From Pseudomonadota bacterium (GTDB lineage: Bacteria > Pseudomonadota > Alphaproteobacteria > UBA2136 > UBA6156): DNA of 59,045 nucleotides. Numbering within the stretch: position 1 is the stretch's first letter; the number at the start of each line of letters is the position of its first letter. The stretch lies in contig WGMN01000013.1 of the NCBI GenBank assembly GCA_016125035.1, positions 1-59,045 of the forward strand. Direction: 5' to 3'. Below are positions 17,726 to 26,604 of the stretch, one piece after another. The position numbers and the translations under genes were made by a program. The notes beneath the pieces are model-generated. The model ran no database searches. It was not told the DNA's origin and saw nothing but the letters and a program-made list of their open reading frames with translations.

Positions 17726-18109
17726 TTCATCCGTAATCGGCGGCAACCGCCCTCTCAGTTTTTTACGTAATGCTGGTGGCAAAGTACGCGCCGGCATGCA
17801 GCCGTCACGGTCCTCTTCCACCCAGCGTGCCGCCAAATCTGCAATCACCTGGGGATCATCCCCTTCCGAGAATACGTAGTTATACAAATTATCGGCACGT
17901 AACCCCCAGGCAATGGGCTTGTCACACTGCACCAGGCAACGCACCAATTTCACCTCCATCTTCGCAGCTTGCGCGGGGTGGCGCTCGGCCAGCAGGCGGC
18001 GCACGTCACGGGCAAGCGCGGCGGCCTTGGGGTTGGGCACCTTGCAGCCGTTGGCGTCAGGCTCGGTGCTGCCGCACTGCAGGCATACCAGAATCGTTGG
18101 CTTGTTCAT
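17723..18109 (-). CDS. DUF1636 metal-binding-like protein, copy 1
   Basis: The 128-residue protein has the DUF1636 pattern: ILVCLQCGST at the start and LVRCLVQCDKPIAWGL in the middle, four Cys in two CxxC/CxxxC pairs that resemble a thioredoxin-like ferredoxin site, and a conserved C-terminal RGRLPPI. The function is unknown; members are often found with cobalamin or metal-uptake genes, but none are visible here. The ATG at 18109 has AAGGA eight bases upstream. A paralogue lies at 19016-19378 beyond an exported protein. Confidence 0.85.
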   Translation of the reverse strand: MNKPTILVCLQCGSTEPDANGCKVPNPKAAALARDVRRLLAERHPAQAAKMEVKLVRCLVQCDKPIAWGLRADNLYNYVFSEGDDPQVIADLAARWVEEDRDGCMPARTLPPALRKKLRGRLPPITDE

Positions 18110-18217
18110 CGGTGGCATCCTTGTCGATATTCAGGCAAAAAACAACGGTTCCCTTCTTGCCAAGCCCTCTCAAAGGTTTAAAAACCAGAGTGTCACTTTC
18201 AGACATGGAGTCATCTG

Positions 18218-18925
18218 ATGCTAACCCGTCGCACGCTTTTAGCGACTTCCACCGCCGCAGCGGTGGGAGCAATCCTTCCCTCGGCTGCCTTCGCAAACGA
18301 TTGCGGTCAAACGCCCCGGAGCCTCGCCGACAAACTGGCGCTGCTCGATCAACTCGCCCCTTCGTCCGCCACCGTCACGCAGGTGCGCAACCGTTACTAC
18401 ACGGCAATGATCGATTTCAGCTACACCCACATGGTGGCTCTGGAAGGTCAATCGGACGAGCCCGCCTACCACCTGCGCAATGAGGCCGACCGCGCGACCT
18501 TCCTCAAGAAGGTCTTCGCCAAGTCCACCTTCATGCTCAACGCTGCCAAGGATCTGGCGGCGGAACTCAAGGCCTCGGCCGCCAAAGGTTCGGCGATCGA
18601 GCTCATCACGCTCCAGGTGCAAGTGTGCGAAGACAGCTACGCCACCCAATACCGGCAGATGTCTCAGGCTCTCGCCCTGCTGGATGACCCGCTGGTCGCG
18701 CGCGATTCCGTGCTCACGGAAGCCTCCAAGAGCCTGCGCCAGGCCATCGCCACGGTCGGCAACGGCAACGCCGCCCGCGCCATGCAGCTGGCGTGGGAAG
18801 CCAGCCCGCACATCGCCCCGATGCACTTCCGGCACTTCCTGCCGGTAGTGAGCCCCTCGGGTGACCTCGTAACCCGCATGGCCCAACTCAAGCAGGGCGC
18901 AGAGGTCATCACCGCAGGCGCCTAA
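18218..18925 (+). CDS. Exported hypothetical protein with Tat-like signal
   Basis: The 235-residue protein starts MLTRRTLLATSTAAAVGAIL, a twin-arginine-like signal with cleavage near AAFA. The mature part is mostly alpha-helical with two Cys and no cofactor motif I can name. Divergent from one DUF1636 gene and upstream of the other, it may work with them in metal or redox handling in the periplasm; that is inference from position only. A hairpin at 18944-18973 follows. Confidence 0.7.
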   Translation: MLTRRTLLATSTAAAVGAILPSAAFANDCGQTPRSLADKLALLDQLAPSSATVTQVRNRYYTAMIDFSYTHMVALEGQSDEPAYHLRNEADRATFLKKVFAKSTFMLNAAKDLAAELKASAAKGSAIELITLQVQVCEDSYATQYRQMSQALALLDDPLVARDSVLTEASKSLRQAIATVGNGNAARAMQLAWEASPHIAPMHFRHFLPVVSPSGDLVTRMAQLKQGAEVITAGA

Positions 18926-18943
18926 ACCTGCACACGACAAGCC

Positions 18944-18973
18944 AAACCGGCCGGGAACCTCCCCGGCCGGTTT
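18944..18973 (+). terminator. Terminator-like hairpin
   Basis: AAACCGGCCGGG/CCCGGCCGGTTT is a perfect 12-bp stem with a 6-nt loop. The T-tract is limited to the stem end. Confidence 0.65.
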
Positions 18974-19015
18974 CGGCATCTCCCCGCCTCCCCTTTTTTG
19001 TGCTACACACCCCCC

Positions 19016-19378
19016 ATGTCCCACCCCACCACCCTCTTCATCTGCCGCACCTGCGGCATGGGCCGCGATGCCTCGGGCAAAAAGCTCCCCAGCCCGGCCT
19101 CGGCCCAACTGGCGGAAGACCTGCAATCCCTGCTGGCGGGCCACCCCGTCAACGTGGTGCTCTCGCCCTGCCTGGAAGTGTGCGATTTCCCCATCACCTG
19201 GGCCCTGCGGAACGACAGCAAGCAGGCCTTCACCTTCGCCCCCTCCACCTCGGCAGCCGATCTCGCCGCCACCACCCGCGCCTACCTCGCCCTCGCCCCG
19301 GGTGAAAAGCTCACCAAAGGCCAAATGCCGGAAACCATCCCCGCCACCATCATCTCGCGCCTGCCCCCGATAAAATAA
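19016..19378 (+). CDS. DUF1636 metal-binding-like protein, copy 2
   Basis: The 120-residue paralogue of the protein at 17723-18109 has TLFICRTCGMG, SPCLEVCDFPITWALR and the C-terminal SRLPPI in the same order. The four Cys are kept. The ATG at 19016 lacks a Shine-Dalgarno; CTACAC/TACACA lies six to seven bases upstream, so the mRNA may be leaderless. The gene reads convergently with yceI-like 19417-20049. Confidence 0.85.
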   Translation: MSHPTTLFICRTCGMGRDASGKKLPSPASAQLAEDLQSLLAGHPVNVVLSPCLEVCDFPITWALRNDSKQAFTFAPSTSAADLAATTRAYLALAPGEKLTKGQMPETIPATIISRLPPIK

Positions 19379-19400
19379 AAAGCGCGCCCACCGGCGCGCC
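19372..19400 (-). terminator. Terminator of the YceI gene
   Basis: On the minus strand GCGCGCC/GGCGCGC forms a short stem followed by TTTTTATTTT. Confidence 0.8.
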
Positions 19401-19416
19401 ATTCACCCACGGCCCC

Positions 19417-20049
19417 CTACCCGGCGCGCGTCATCTCAATCTCAAAGTTCAGCTGCACCTCATCTCCCACCAGCGGCACGCCGTAATCCACGCCGTAATC
19501 GCTGCGCTTAATGGTGGTGCTGGCGCTAAAGCCCAGCATGTCCGCCTTGCTCATCGGGTTTGCCCCGCTGCCGTTAAACACCACGTCCAGCACCACCGGC
19601 TTGGTCACGCCGTGCAGGGTCAGGTTGCCGTACACCTTGCCGGAAGCCTTGCCGTCCGCCGTTTTCGGCCCCAACTCCACCTTGGTGCTGGCAAAAGAGA
19701 TGGTCGGGTACTTCGCCGCATCAAAAAACTGCCCGCTGGCCAGCTCCTCGTTCAACTTGGCGCTGGTGGTGTCGGCGCTGGCGGCGTCAATCGCCACGCT
19801 CACCTTGCTGGCTTCCGGGTGCGCCGGGTCAAAGCTCAGCGTGCCGCTCACTTTGTCAAAGCGGCCGGTGTAGTGGCTAAATCCCATGTGCCATATCTTC
19901 CAAACCACCATCGCGTGGTTGGGCTCCACCACGTAGGTACCTTTCTCCGCCTTGGTGTAGTCCAGCTCCGGCGGCGTAAAAGGCATCCCCGCCGCCCATA
20001 CGGAAGAACTCACCACCAACCCCGCCATAACCAAACCGAATCCACGCAT
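19417..20049 (-). CDS. YceI family periplasmic lipid-binding protein
   Basis: This 210-residue YceI-like lipocalin fold protein has a signal peptide ending SSVWA, then YVVEPNHAMVVWKIWHMGFS, GRFDKVSGTLSFDP, FFDAAKYPTISFAST, GNLTLHGVTKPVVLDV and TIKRSDYGVDYGVPLVGDEV. Members bind isoprenoids or other lipids in the periplasm. The start is the second of two in-frame ATGs (20049), giving a normal signal peptide; the other is at 20061. Confidence 0.94.
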   Translation of the reverse strand: MRGFGLVMAGLVVSSSVWAAGMPFTPPELDYTKAEKGTYVVEPNHAMVVWKIWHMGFSHYTGRFDKVSGTLSFDPAHPEASKVSVAIDAASADTTSAKLNEELASGQFFDAAKYPTISFASTKVELGPKTADGKASGKVYGNLTLHGVTKPVVLDVVFNGSGANPMSKADMLGFSASTTIKRSDYGVDYGVPLVGDEVQLNFEIEMTRAG

Positions 20050-20094
20050 CGCACACCCCACTTTGTTGTTAAACCTGCGCCATCCTACCCCAGC

Positions 20095-21936
20095 TCAGCC
20101 CTTCTGGAAATAATCGAAAATCACCTGCGCCAGCTCCGCCCCAATGCCCTCCACCTGCGCCAACTCGCGCACCCCTGCGCTCCTCACCCCTTCCACGCTG
20201 CCAAAGTGCAGCAGCAGGGCCTTCTTCTTGCGCGCGCCAATGCCCGGCACCCCGTCCAACCGGCTGGTGATCTGCGCCTTGCCACGCTTTTGCCGGTGGA
20301 AGGTTATCGCAAAGCGGTGCGCCTCATCACGCACCCGCTGCAACATAAAGATCAGCGCGCTGCCGTAATCGATCGGCAAGCGCCGCACGCTTTTTCCATC
20401 CGCCACAAACAACGTCTCCAGCCCCTTGTCACGCTCCTCGCCTTTGGCAATGCCCACCAGCAGCGGGCACTCGGCGGTGCCCAGCACTCCGGCATCGCGC
20501 ATCACCTGCACCAGCACGTTCAACTGGCCCTTGCCACCATCCACCATCATCACGGTGGGGAAGCTCTGTTCTTTTATCCCGCGCACCACGCGCCGTTCCA
20601 GCACCTCGCGCAACATGGCGTAATCATCCGGCGTATCCTTGGTCTTCACCGCGTACTTGCGGTAGCGGTTCTTCAACATTCCCTCCGGCCCCGCCACCAC
20701 ACAACTCGCCACCGGGAACTTCCCCGATATGTTGCTAATGTCATAACACTCCACCAACTCCACACCACTCTCCAGCCCCAGCACGCGGCCAAACTCCGCC
20801 ATCTGTTTGGCCCACCCTTCGCTCTCGGCGGTCTTGCGATGCAACGCCGCGCGCGCGTTCTGTTCGGCCTGGCGCACAATGTCGCGCTTCTCGCCGCGCG
20901 TGGGCACTTCAAGGCGCACCTTGCGGCCGGCACTCACCCCCAAGGCCTCGGCCAGCACCTCACTCTCGGCAGGGGCCACGTTGCAATACACCTGCGGCGG
21001 CGGCACACGCGTACCGTAATGCAGCGCCACAAACACCCGCAGCGCCTCAGCGGCATCTTCTTCACCCTGAAAATTTGGGAAGTACGTCTGGTTGCCCACA
21101 TGCTGCCCGTTGCGATAGTAAAACGCCTGCACCGCCGCCCGCCCATGCTCGCTCACCAGCGCCAGCACATCGGCATCTCCCAGCGCATGGGTCAGCGCGG
21201 TGGAAATTCCACTCACCGCCGCGATCGCCTTCATGCGATCGCGCACGGCGGCCGCCTCTTCGTAGCGGAACTCCCCCGCCAGCCGCGCCATCTGCGCCTC
21301 CAGGTCTGCCTGCACGGCCTTGCGCTCGCCGTGCAAAAAACGCTTGGCATCACGCACCTGCCGCGCGTAATCCTCTTTGCTCACCAACCCCACGCAGGGC
21401 CCGCTGCACCGCTTGATGTCATACTTCAAGCACGGCCGCGTCCTGTTCTTAAACACACTGTCGGCACAGCTCCTCAGGCGGAACGCCCGCTCCATCAAAT
21501 CCAGCGTAGAATAAACCGCCTGCGCACTGGGATAAGGCCCAAAATACTCGCCCTTCACCTTGGTCGCCCCCCGGTGGCTGCGTATCATCGGCACCTCTTC
21601 GTCGGTGATCAGCACCCGCACATAGCTCGCATCATCCCGGAAGATAATATTGTACTTGGGCTTCAGGCTTTTAATCAGGTTGGCTTCCAGCAGCAACGCC
21701 TCGGCCTCGCTGCGCGCCTCCACCACCACCAGGTCGCGGGTCTCAAACACCATTTTTCTGATGCGGCTGCCCATGCGCTCGGTCTGGGTGTACTGGGTCA
21801 CCCGCGCCTTAAGGTTGCGCGCCTTGCCCACATAAAGCACCTGGCCCTTGTCGCCCAGCATGCGGTACACGCCCGGCACGGTGGGCAAGCCCGCCAGCCG
21901 CCCGCGCAAAACCTCAATGCCGTCAACGCCCTTCAT
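20095..21936 (-). CDS. uvrC: Excinuclease ABC subunit C
   Basis: UvrC makes both incisions in nucleotide excision repair. The 613-residue protein has the GIY-YIG nuclease domain (PGVYRMLGDKGQVLYVGKAR), the Cys-containing CSGPCVG segment, a UVR motif that binds UvrB (around residue 215), the RNase H-like endonuclease region (ECYDISNISG, VDGGKGQL) and a C-terminal HhH pair (LDGVPGIGARKKKALLLHFG). AGAGAGG precedes the ATG. uvrB lies upstream on the same strand with a 270-bp gap containing DnaA-box matches. Confidence 0.98.
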   Translation of the reverse strand: MKGVDGIEVLRGRLAGLPTVPGVYRMLGDKGQVLYVGKARNLKARVTQYTQTERMGSRIRKMVFETRDLVVVEARSEAEALLLEANLIKSLKPKYNIIFRDDASYVRVLITDEEVPMIRSHRGATKVKGEYFGPYPSAQAVYSTLDLMERAFRLRSCADSVFKNRTRPCLKYDIKRCSGPCVGLVSKEDYARQVRDAKRFLHGERKAVQADLEAQMARLAGEFRYEEAAAVRDRMKAIAAVSGISTALTHALGDADVLALVSEHGRAAVQAFYYRNGQHVGNQTYFPNFQGEEDAAEALRVFVALHYGTRVPPPQVYCNVAPAESEVLAEALGVSAGRKVRLEVPTRGEKRDIVRQAEQNARAALHRKTAESEGWAKQMAEFGRVLGLESGVELVECYDISNISGKFPVASCVVAGPEGMLKNRYRKYAVKTKDTPDDYAMLREVLERRVVRGIKEQSFPTVMMVDGGKGQLNVLVQVMRDAGVLGTAECPLLVGIAKGEERDKGLETLFVADGKSVRRLPIDYGSALIFMLQRVRDEAHRFAITFHRQKRGKAQITSRLDGVPGIGARKKKALLLHFGSVEGVRSAGVRELAQVEGIGAELAQVIFDYFQKG

Positions 21937-21996
21937 GCCTCTCTTCCTACCAGCTAACAGCTCTACAAGCTATCCGCTCTAACTTATCCCCCAACC

Positions 21997-22198
21997 TGTG
22001 GATAACTCTGTGACCATCCGCCTTACACAACCTTTACATTCCCCGTAAATCCAACACCTCCGGCGTGTATGCCACATTTTGCAGCATTTTCCACATTCTA
22101 TACCTTTCAATGCGTTAACCACAAAGTCAACCACTTCCGCCCCCTGGTCAGTATTTGACAACTTTTTTATAATCGGAAAGTCCCGCGAATGTGGATAA
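21997..22198. promoter_or_regulatory. Two perfect DnaA-box matches in the uvrC upstream region
   Basis: TGTGGATAA (complement of the consensus TTATCCACA) occurs at 21997-22005 and 22190-22198, in an AT-rich gap between uvrB and uvrC. Near-matches lie between them, such as TTAACCACA. The pair could mark DnaA control of uvrC or a DnaA-binding cluster. None of the usual oriC neighbour genes is present. Confidence 0.4.
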
Positions 22199-22207
22199 CC
22201 CCCGCAC

Positions 22208-24259
22208 TCAAGCCGCCGGCTCTTCCACCGCCCCACCCATTTTAATATCAAGCGCTTCCAGCTCCTTCAGCCGGTCACGCAACGCGGCCGCCTTCTCAAA
22301 ATCCAGCTCGCCCGCGGCCTTGAACATCCCCTTGCGCACCGCTTCGATCTCCCTCGGCAAATCCACCACCCCCAGCTTCAGCGCATCACGCGCGGCCTTG
22401 CGGCTGGCCAGCAGCACATCGTCGCCCTTGCTGGCCCCCACAATGCCTTCGCTCACCTTGCGCACGGTGCTTTGCGGAATGGTGCCGTGCGCGGCGTTGT
22501 AGGCCAGCTGCTTCTCGCGCCGCCGCCCGCATTCGTTCAACATGGTCTGGATGCTGTCCGTCACCACATCGGCATAAAGCACCGCCCGGCCCTTCAGGTT
22601 GCGCGCCGCCCGCCCCACGGTCTGGATCAAACTGGTGCTGCTGCGCAAAAATCCTTCTTTGTCGGCATCCAAAATTGCCACCAGCCCCACTTCAGGAATA
22701 TCCAATCCCTCGCGCAGCAGGTTAATCCCCACCAGCACGTCAAAGGTGCCCAGGCGCAAATCGCGCACAATTTCTGCCCGCTCCAGCGTATCGATATCGC
22801 TGTGCAGGTAGCGCACGCGCACCTCATGCTCATGTAGGTAGGTGGTCAGCTGCTCGGCCATCTTCTTGGTCAGCACGGTCACCAGCACGCGGTTGCCTTC
22901 GGCCACCACGGTTTTAATCTCAGCAAACAGGTCGTCCACCTGCCCGGCCACCGGCTTGATCACCACCTCCGGGTCCACCAGGTAGGTCGGCCGCACCACC
23001 TGTTCTGTCACCGCCCTCTCATCGCCACCCTTTGCCGCCAACGCCATCTCGGCGGCGGCGGGCGTGGCACTTACGTAAATCGTCTGCGGGCGCCGCGCGT
23101 CCCACTCGGCAAAGGTCAGCGGCCGGTTGTCCACCGCACTGGGCAGCCTAAAGCCGTACTCCACCAACGTATCCTTGCGCACCCGGTCGCCCCTGCTCAT
23201 GCCGCCGATCTGCGGCACCGTCACATGGCTCTCGTCCACAAACAGCAGGGCGTTGTCGGGCAGGTAGTCAAACAACGTCGGCGGCGGCTCGCCGGGGCCC
23301 CGGCCGGTCAGGTGGCGGCTGTAGTTCTCAATGCCGTTGCAAAACCCGGCGGTGGCCAGCATCTCCAGATCAAAGGTGGTGCGCTCGCGCAGGCGCTGTT
23401 CTTCCAGCAGTTTTCCTTTATCTACAAAATATTGCAGCCGCTCCTTCAACTCCGCTTTAATCCGCCCGATGGCACTGTGCACCGCCGGCTTCGGCGTCAC
23501 ATAGTGGCTGTTGGGATAAACGGTAATCTCCTCCGGCTTGCCTAAAACCTCCCCGGTCAGCGGGTCAAAGGCCAAAATGCTCTCCACCTCGTCGCCAAAC
23601 AGGGTTATGCGCCAGGCCTCGTCTTCCAGGTGGCTGGGGAATATCTCCACCATCTCGCCCTTGGCCTTAAAGCCGCCACGCTCCAACACCACCTCGTTGC
23701 GCACATATTGCAATTCGGCGAACTTGCGCAGCAACGCCTCCCTGTCCAGCGTGTCGCCCACCGCCACCGGCACCACCATGTCGGCGTAATATTCCCGCTC
23801 CCCAATGCCGTAAATGCAGCTCACACTGGCAATTACAATCACGTCTCGCCGCTCCAAAAGCGCCCGCGTGGCGCTGTGGCGCATGCGGTCGATCTGCTCA
23901 TTCACGCTGCTCACCTTTTCAATGTAGGTGTCGCTGCGCGGCACATAGGCCTCCGGCTGGTAGTAGTCGTAGTAGCTTACAAAATACTCCACCGCGTTGT
24001 TGGGGAAGAACGCCTTGAACTCCTCATAAAGCTGGGCCGCCAAGGTCTTGTTGTGCGCCATCACCAGCGCCGGGCGTCCGGTGCGCGCAATAATGTTGGC
24101 CATGGTAAAGGTCTTGCCGCTGCCGGTCACGCCCAGCAGCACGCTGTCGCGCCGCCCGCCGTCCACCCAGCGCACCAGGTCCTCAATGGCGCCGGGCTGG
24201 TCGCCCGCAGGCGCATACGGCGCCTTAAAATCAAAGCCCTGTTTTGCCACCACCCCCAT
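22208..24259 (-). CDS. uvrB: Excinuclease ABC subunit B
   Basis: UvrB is the damage-verifying helicase of nucleotide excision repair. The 683-residue protein has [17 protein letters not shown] (Walker A), the beta-hairpin region [33 protein letters not shown], helicase motifs [13 protein letters not shown] and [20 protein letters not shown], and a C-terminal UVR motif before the acidic end. The start has GGGGGAGG eight bases upstream. Confidence 0.98.
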   Translation of the reverse strand: MGVVAKQGFDFKAPYAPAGDQPGAIEDLVRWVDGGRRDSVLLGVTGSGKTFTMANIIARTGRPALVMAHNKTLAAQLYEEFKAFFPNNAVEYFVSYYDYYQPEAYVPRSDTYIEKVSSVNEQIDRMRHSATRALLERRDVIVIASVSCIYGIGEREYYADMVVPVAVGDTLDREALLRKFAELQYVRNEVVLERGGFKAKGEMVEIFPSHLEDEAWRITLFGDEVESILAFDPLTGEVLGKPEEITVYPNSHYVTPKPAVHSAIGRIKAELKERLQYFVDKGKLLEEQRLRERTTFDLEMLATAGFCNGIENYSRHLTGRGPGEPPPTLFDYLPDNALLFVDESHVTVPQIGGMSRGDRVRKDTLVEYGFRLPSAVDNRPLTFAEWDARRPQTIYVSATPAAAEMALAAKGGDERAVTEQVVRPTYLVDPEVVIKPVAGQVDDLFAEIKTVVAEGNRVLVTVLTKKMAEQLTTYLHEHEVRVRYLHSDIDTLERAEIVRDLRLGTFDVLVGINLLREGLDIPEVGLVAILDADKEGFLRSSTSLIQTVGRAARNLKGRAVLYADVVTDSIQTMLNECGRRREKQLAYNAAHGTIPQSTVRKVSEGIVGASKGDDVLLASRKAARDALKLGVVDLPREIEAVRKGMFKAAGELDFEKAAALRDRLKELEALDIKMGGAVEEPAA

Positions 24260-24396
24260 ATATCGTACCTCCCCCCGTCTTTTGGCACCCTACCCCAACA
24301 TCTGGCGGTTGACCAACCCCCCTCCCGCTCCATAATAACCGCAAAGTAAGTTCACCGCGTTTTTGAAACATCGGCCACCCAAAGGAGGCCCTGCCG

Positions 24397-24759
24397 ATGC
24401 AACAAACACAATCTGACCACCAACGCTTTGCCAAGCTCCTGTGGGAGCTCGGCAAGGAAGGCCCCCTCGGCCGCAACCTTTTCCAGGCCTACAACGCCTG
24501 GCAAACCAAGCTGGTTGACAAAAAGGAGGCGGCGGAAGCCTGGGAGGCCGAGCGTCACGAGCACATCCCGGGAAAACCCCGGGGCGCAGTGCCCGGCCGC
24601 CTTGGCAACCTCACCCGGCAGATGAAGTCGCTCTATCCGGCAGCGGTAGCGGCCTTCCGCGCCGCCGAAGCCAACGGAGAGCTCCTTCACACCCACGCCG
24701 AGGTGATGGAGACCATCCGCCACACTCTCGACCTGGAAACAGCCAGCAAGGCAGCCTAG
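24397..24759 (+). CDS. Hypothetical helical protein, 120 residues
   Basis: The protein has no signal peptide or TM segment and is predicted mostly helical, with many Ala, Glu and Lys. I do not recognise the family. A strong AAAGGAGG seven to eight bases upstream and an intrinsic terminator just downstream make a real single-gene unit likely. It is divergent from uvrB. Confidence 0.7.
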   Translation: MQQTQSDHQRFAKLLWELGKEGPLGRNLFQAYNAWQTKLVDKKEAAEAWEAERHEHIPGKPRGAVPGRLGNLTRQMKSLYPAAVAAFRAAEANGELLHTHAEVMETIRHTLDLETASKAA

Positions 24760-24774
24760 GCCCCGGCCCAGGCC

Positions 24775-24803
24775 AAAAGTCCCGCCACACCGGCGGGGCT
24801 TTT
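24775..24803 (+). terminator. Terminator of the 120-residue protein gene
   Basis: AAAAGTCCCGCC pairs with GGCGGGGCTTTT over a 5-nt loop. Confidence 0.8.
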
Positions 24804-24828
24804 GCATTTTCCCCTCCCTGCCCCGGCC

Positions 24829-24912
24829 CCTGGCTACCTGGCCCCTGGCCCCTGGTCCCTGGCTACCTGGCCCCTGGTCCCTGGCTACCTGGCCCCTGGC
24901 CCCCGGCCCCTC
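24829..24912. repeat. Tandem repeat, unit GGCTACCTGGCCCCTGG(T/C)CCCT
   Basis: Three imperfect units of 22 to 29 bp stand between the terminator at 24803 and rpsD. Each unit starts GGCTACCTGG and continues with one or two copies of CCCCTGG. It is the longest of the short-word junction repeats in the window. Confidence 0.85.
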
Positions 24913-25052
24913 TTTCCCTTGACACCCCCCGCAAATCCGCCTAAAACCCGGCCTGCAACCTCCACCTGCCCTGCCTGTTCAGGGTCCGAGGCCCGGAGCC
25001 CACCCGCAGCCGCTTCGTTGCAAAGCCATGCAAAACCAAAGGGATAAACCAA

Positions 25053-25700
25053 ATGACCAAAGTCTCCAAAAACACCCAACCCAGCCATTCGCGCCGTACC
25101 GCACCCAAGGGCAAGTTCACCCGCGTCTTCGGTGAGAACCTCTGGGGTGCCGACAAAGCCCCGGTGGCCAAGCGCCCCACCAACCCCGGCCAGCACGGCG
25201 GCCGCCGCAAAAAGATGACCGACTACGGCATCCAGCTGCGCGAAAAGCAAAAGCTGCGCGCCTACTACGGCAACATCGGTGAGCGCCAGTTCTACAAGAT
25301 TTACGTCGAGGCCAACCGCCGCAAGGGCGACAGCTCCGAGAACCTCATCGGCCTGCTCGAAGCCCGCCTGGATAGCGTGGTCTACCGCCTCAACCTGGCG
25401 CCGAGCATGTTTGCCGCCAAGCAGCTCATCAGCCACAAGCACATCACGGTCAACGGCGCGGTGGTCAACATCGCCAGCTACCGCTGCAACCCCGGCGACG
25501 TGGTGGAAATGCGCGAGAAATCCCGCGCCATTCCCCAGGTGGCCGAGGCCGTCGCCAAGATGGAACGCCAGGTGCCGGAATACCTCACCTTCACCCCGGC
25601 CGACTTCAAAGGCACCCTGGTGCGCCTGCCGGTCCTCGACGACGTGCCCTACCCGGTGCAAATGAACCCCAACCTGGTGGTGGAATTCTACAACCGCTAA
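25053..25700 (+). CDS. rpsD: 30S ribosomal protein S4
   Basis: S4 starts assembly of the 30S subunit by binding the 5' domain of 16S rRNA. The 215-residue protein has the alphaproteobacterial arrangement ENLWGADKAPVAKRPTNPGQ with HGGRRKKMTDYGIQLREKQK after it, then the S4 RNA-binding domain (ARLDSVVYRLNLAPSMFAAK, HKHITVNGAVVNIASYRCNP) and a C-terminus ending VEFYNR. The first 20 residues are unusually polar and Thr/Ser-rich. It stands alone, not with rpsM-rpsK-rpoA. Confidence 0.97.
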   Translation: MTKVSKNTQPSHSRRTAPKGKFTRVFGENLWGADKAPVAKRPTNPGQHGGRRKKMTDYGIQLREKQKLRAYYGNIGERQFYKIYVEANRRKGDSSENLIGLLEARLDSVVYRLNLAPSMFAAKQLISHKHITVNGAVVNIASYRCNPGDVVEMREKSRAIPQVAEAVAKMERQVPEYLTFTPADFKGTLVRLPVLDDVPYPVQMNPNLVVEFYNR

Positions 25701-25707
25701 GGTTGCC

Positions 25708-25742
25708 CCGAAAAAAGGCCCCGCAAGGGGCCCTTTTTTCGG
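25708..25742 (+). terminator. Terminator of rpsD
   Basis: CCGAAAAAAGGCCCC-GCAA-GGGGCCCTTTTTTCGG is a long stem with an A-run on the left and a T-run on the right. Confidence 0.93.
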
Positions 25743-25783
25743 CCGGCAACCTAGCGCCCCGGCGCAGGCCGGGGTCCACGCCC

Positions 25784-25820
25784 CAACAAAAAAGCCCCCT
25801 CCCGGGGGCCTTTTTGTTGG
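25784..25820. terminator. Second terminator downstream of rpsD
   Basis: AACAAAAAAGCCCCC pairs with GGGGGCCTTTTTGTT over a 3-nt loop. Another strong hairpin (GTTGGGT...CGCGTTTG-TCTT-CAAACGCG...ACCCAAC, 25846-25883) follows without a T-tract and could belong to the next gene's leader. Confidence 0.85.
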
Positions 25821-25995
25821 CTGGCCATCACCTCCCCGGAAGCCGGTTGGGTCGCGTTTGTCTTCAAACGCGGGGCACCCAACCGCTATCCGGGGCCCCC
25901 CGCCCCTCGCAGAGCCCAAGCTCTGGTTTTTCTTTACCCCTCCCTCCAAATACTGTATTCAAATCTCAATATCCCGCTCACCGGAGCCACCCGCC

Positions 25996-26481
25996 ATGAC
26001 CATCACGTTCTTCCGCCAGATCAATCCAGATGACCGTTTTCAAGTCATCTTCACCCCTTCTTTGGCCTCGGGGGCATACACTCGTTTTGTCTCCACCACC
26101 CCCAGGTACTACGCTTTCGGAGAAATAAAGGCCTTCTTTCAACCCCTGCATCTCCTCAAGGGCCCAGCCCTCCAAGCCGGCTGGGACGAGCTGATGAAGC
26201 TCGACTGGCGGCCTTGCAGCATCCACGACCTGCCCACAGAGGTCGCCAACTTATCCGGGTTGGAGAGCAACCTTGCCGCCAAAACCTACCAACCGGGCAT
26301 GAAGTCGCGCTGGCAAAGCGCCGAGGTGCCGGACGACACCGAGACCACCATCCTCAGCATCATCCGTGCCGTGGAAGCGCAACCCAGGCCCCGCAGCGCA
26401 GGCATGACGCTCATCTGGATCCTGCTCGGCCTGGCCTTCGCGTTCCTTGCCCTCACCGGCAAGATCCACTGGTCCGGCTAA
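25996..26481 (+). CDS. Hypothetical tail-anchored membrane protein, 161 residues
   Basis: The protein has a soluble N-terminal part of about 135 residues and one C-terminal TM segment (MTLIWILLGLAFAFLALTG) followed by only six residues, a tail-anchor layout. No family recognised. GGAG lies nine bases before the ATG. It is convergent with the L,D-transpeptidase gene and shares a terminator with it. Confidence 0.65.
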   Translation: MTITFFRQINPDDRFQVIFTPSLASGAYTRFVSTTPRYYAFGEIKAFFQPLHLLKGPALQAGWDELMKLDWRPCSIHDLPTEVANLSGLESNLAAKTYQPGMKSRWQSAEVPDDTETTILSIIRAVEAQPRPRSAGMTLIWILLGLAFAFLALTGKIHWSG

Positions 26482-26560
26482 CCCCGCCCCCCGCATCGCC
26501 GCCGCCGCCAGAACCTCCCCAGGTCCTGGCGGCGCAGCGCTATCAAAGCCAAAAAGCCAA

Positions 26561-26587
26561 GAAGGCCCGTCTCCGGGCCTTCTCGCT
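26561..26587. terminator. Terminator between convergent genes
   Basis: GAAGGCCCG/CGGGCCTTC forms a 9-bp stem with a 4-nt loop. A second stem, CGCCGCCAG...CTGGCGGCG (about 26500-26534), lies just before it. Confidence 0.65.
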
Positions 26588-26604
26588 TCATACGCTTTCA
26601 CAGG

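Noticed and set aside
19612..21957. 781-codon plus-strand open frame opposite uvrC
   Set aside because: It is a shadow: the opposite strand encodes a full UvrC with all domains.
21937..22207. Chromosomal origin oriC
   Set aside because: Two DnaA boxes alone are not enough; none of the usual neighbours (dnaA, hemE, parAB, mnmG) is present. Kept only as a DnaA-box observation.
24829..24912. CRISPR array or protein-coding repeat before rpsD
   Set aside because: Units are contiguous, 22-29 bp, with no spacers and no supported open frame; it is a simple tandem repeat.
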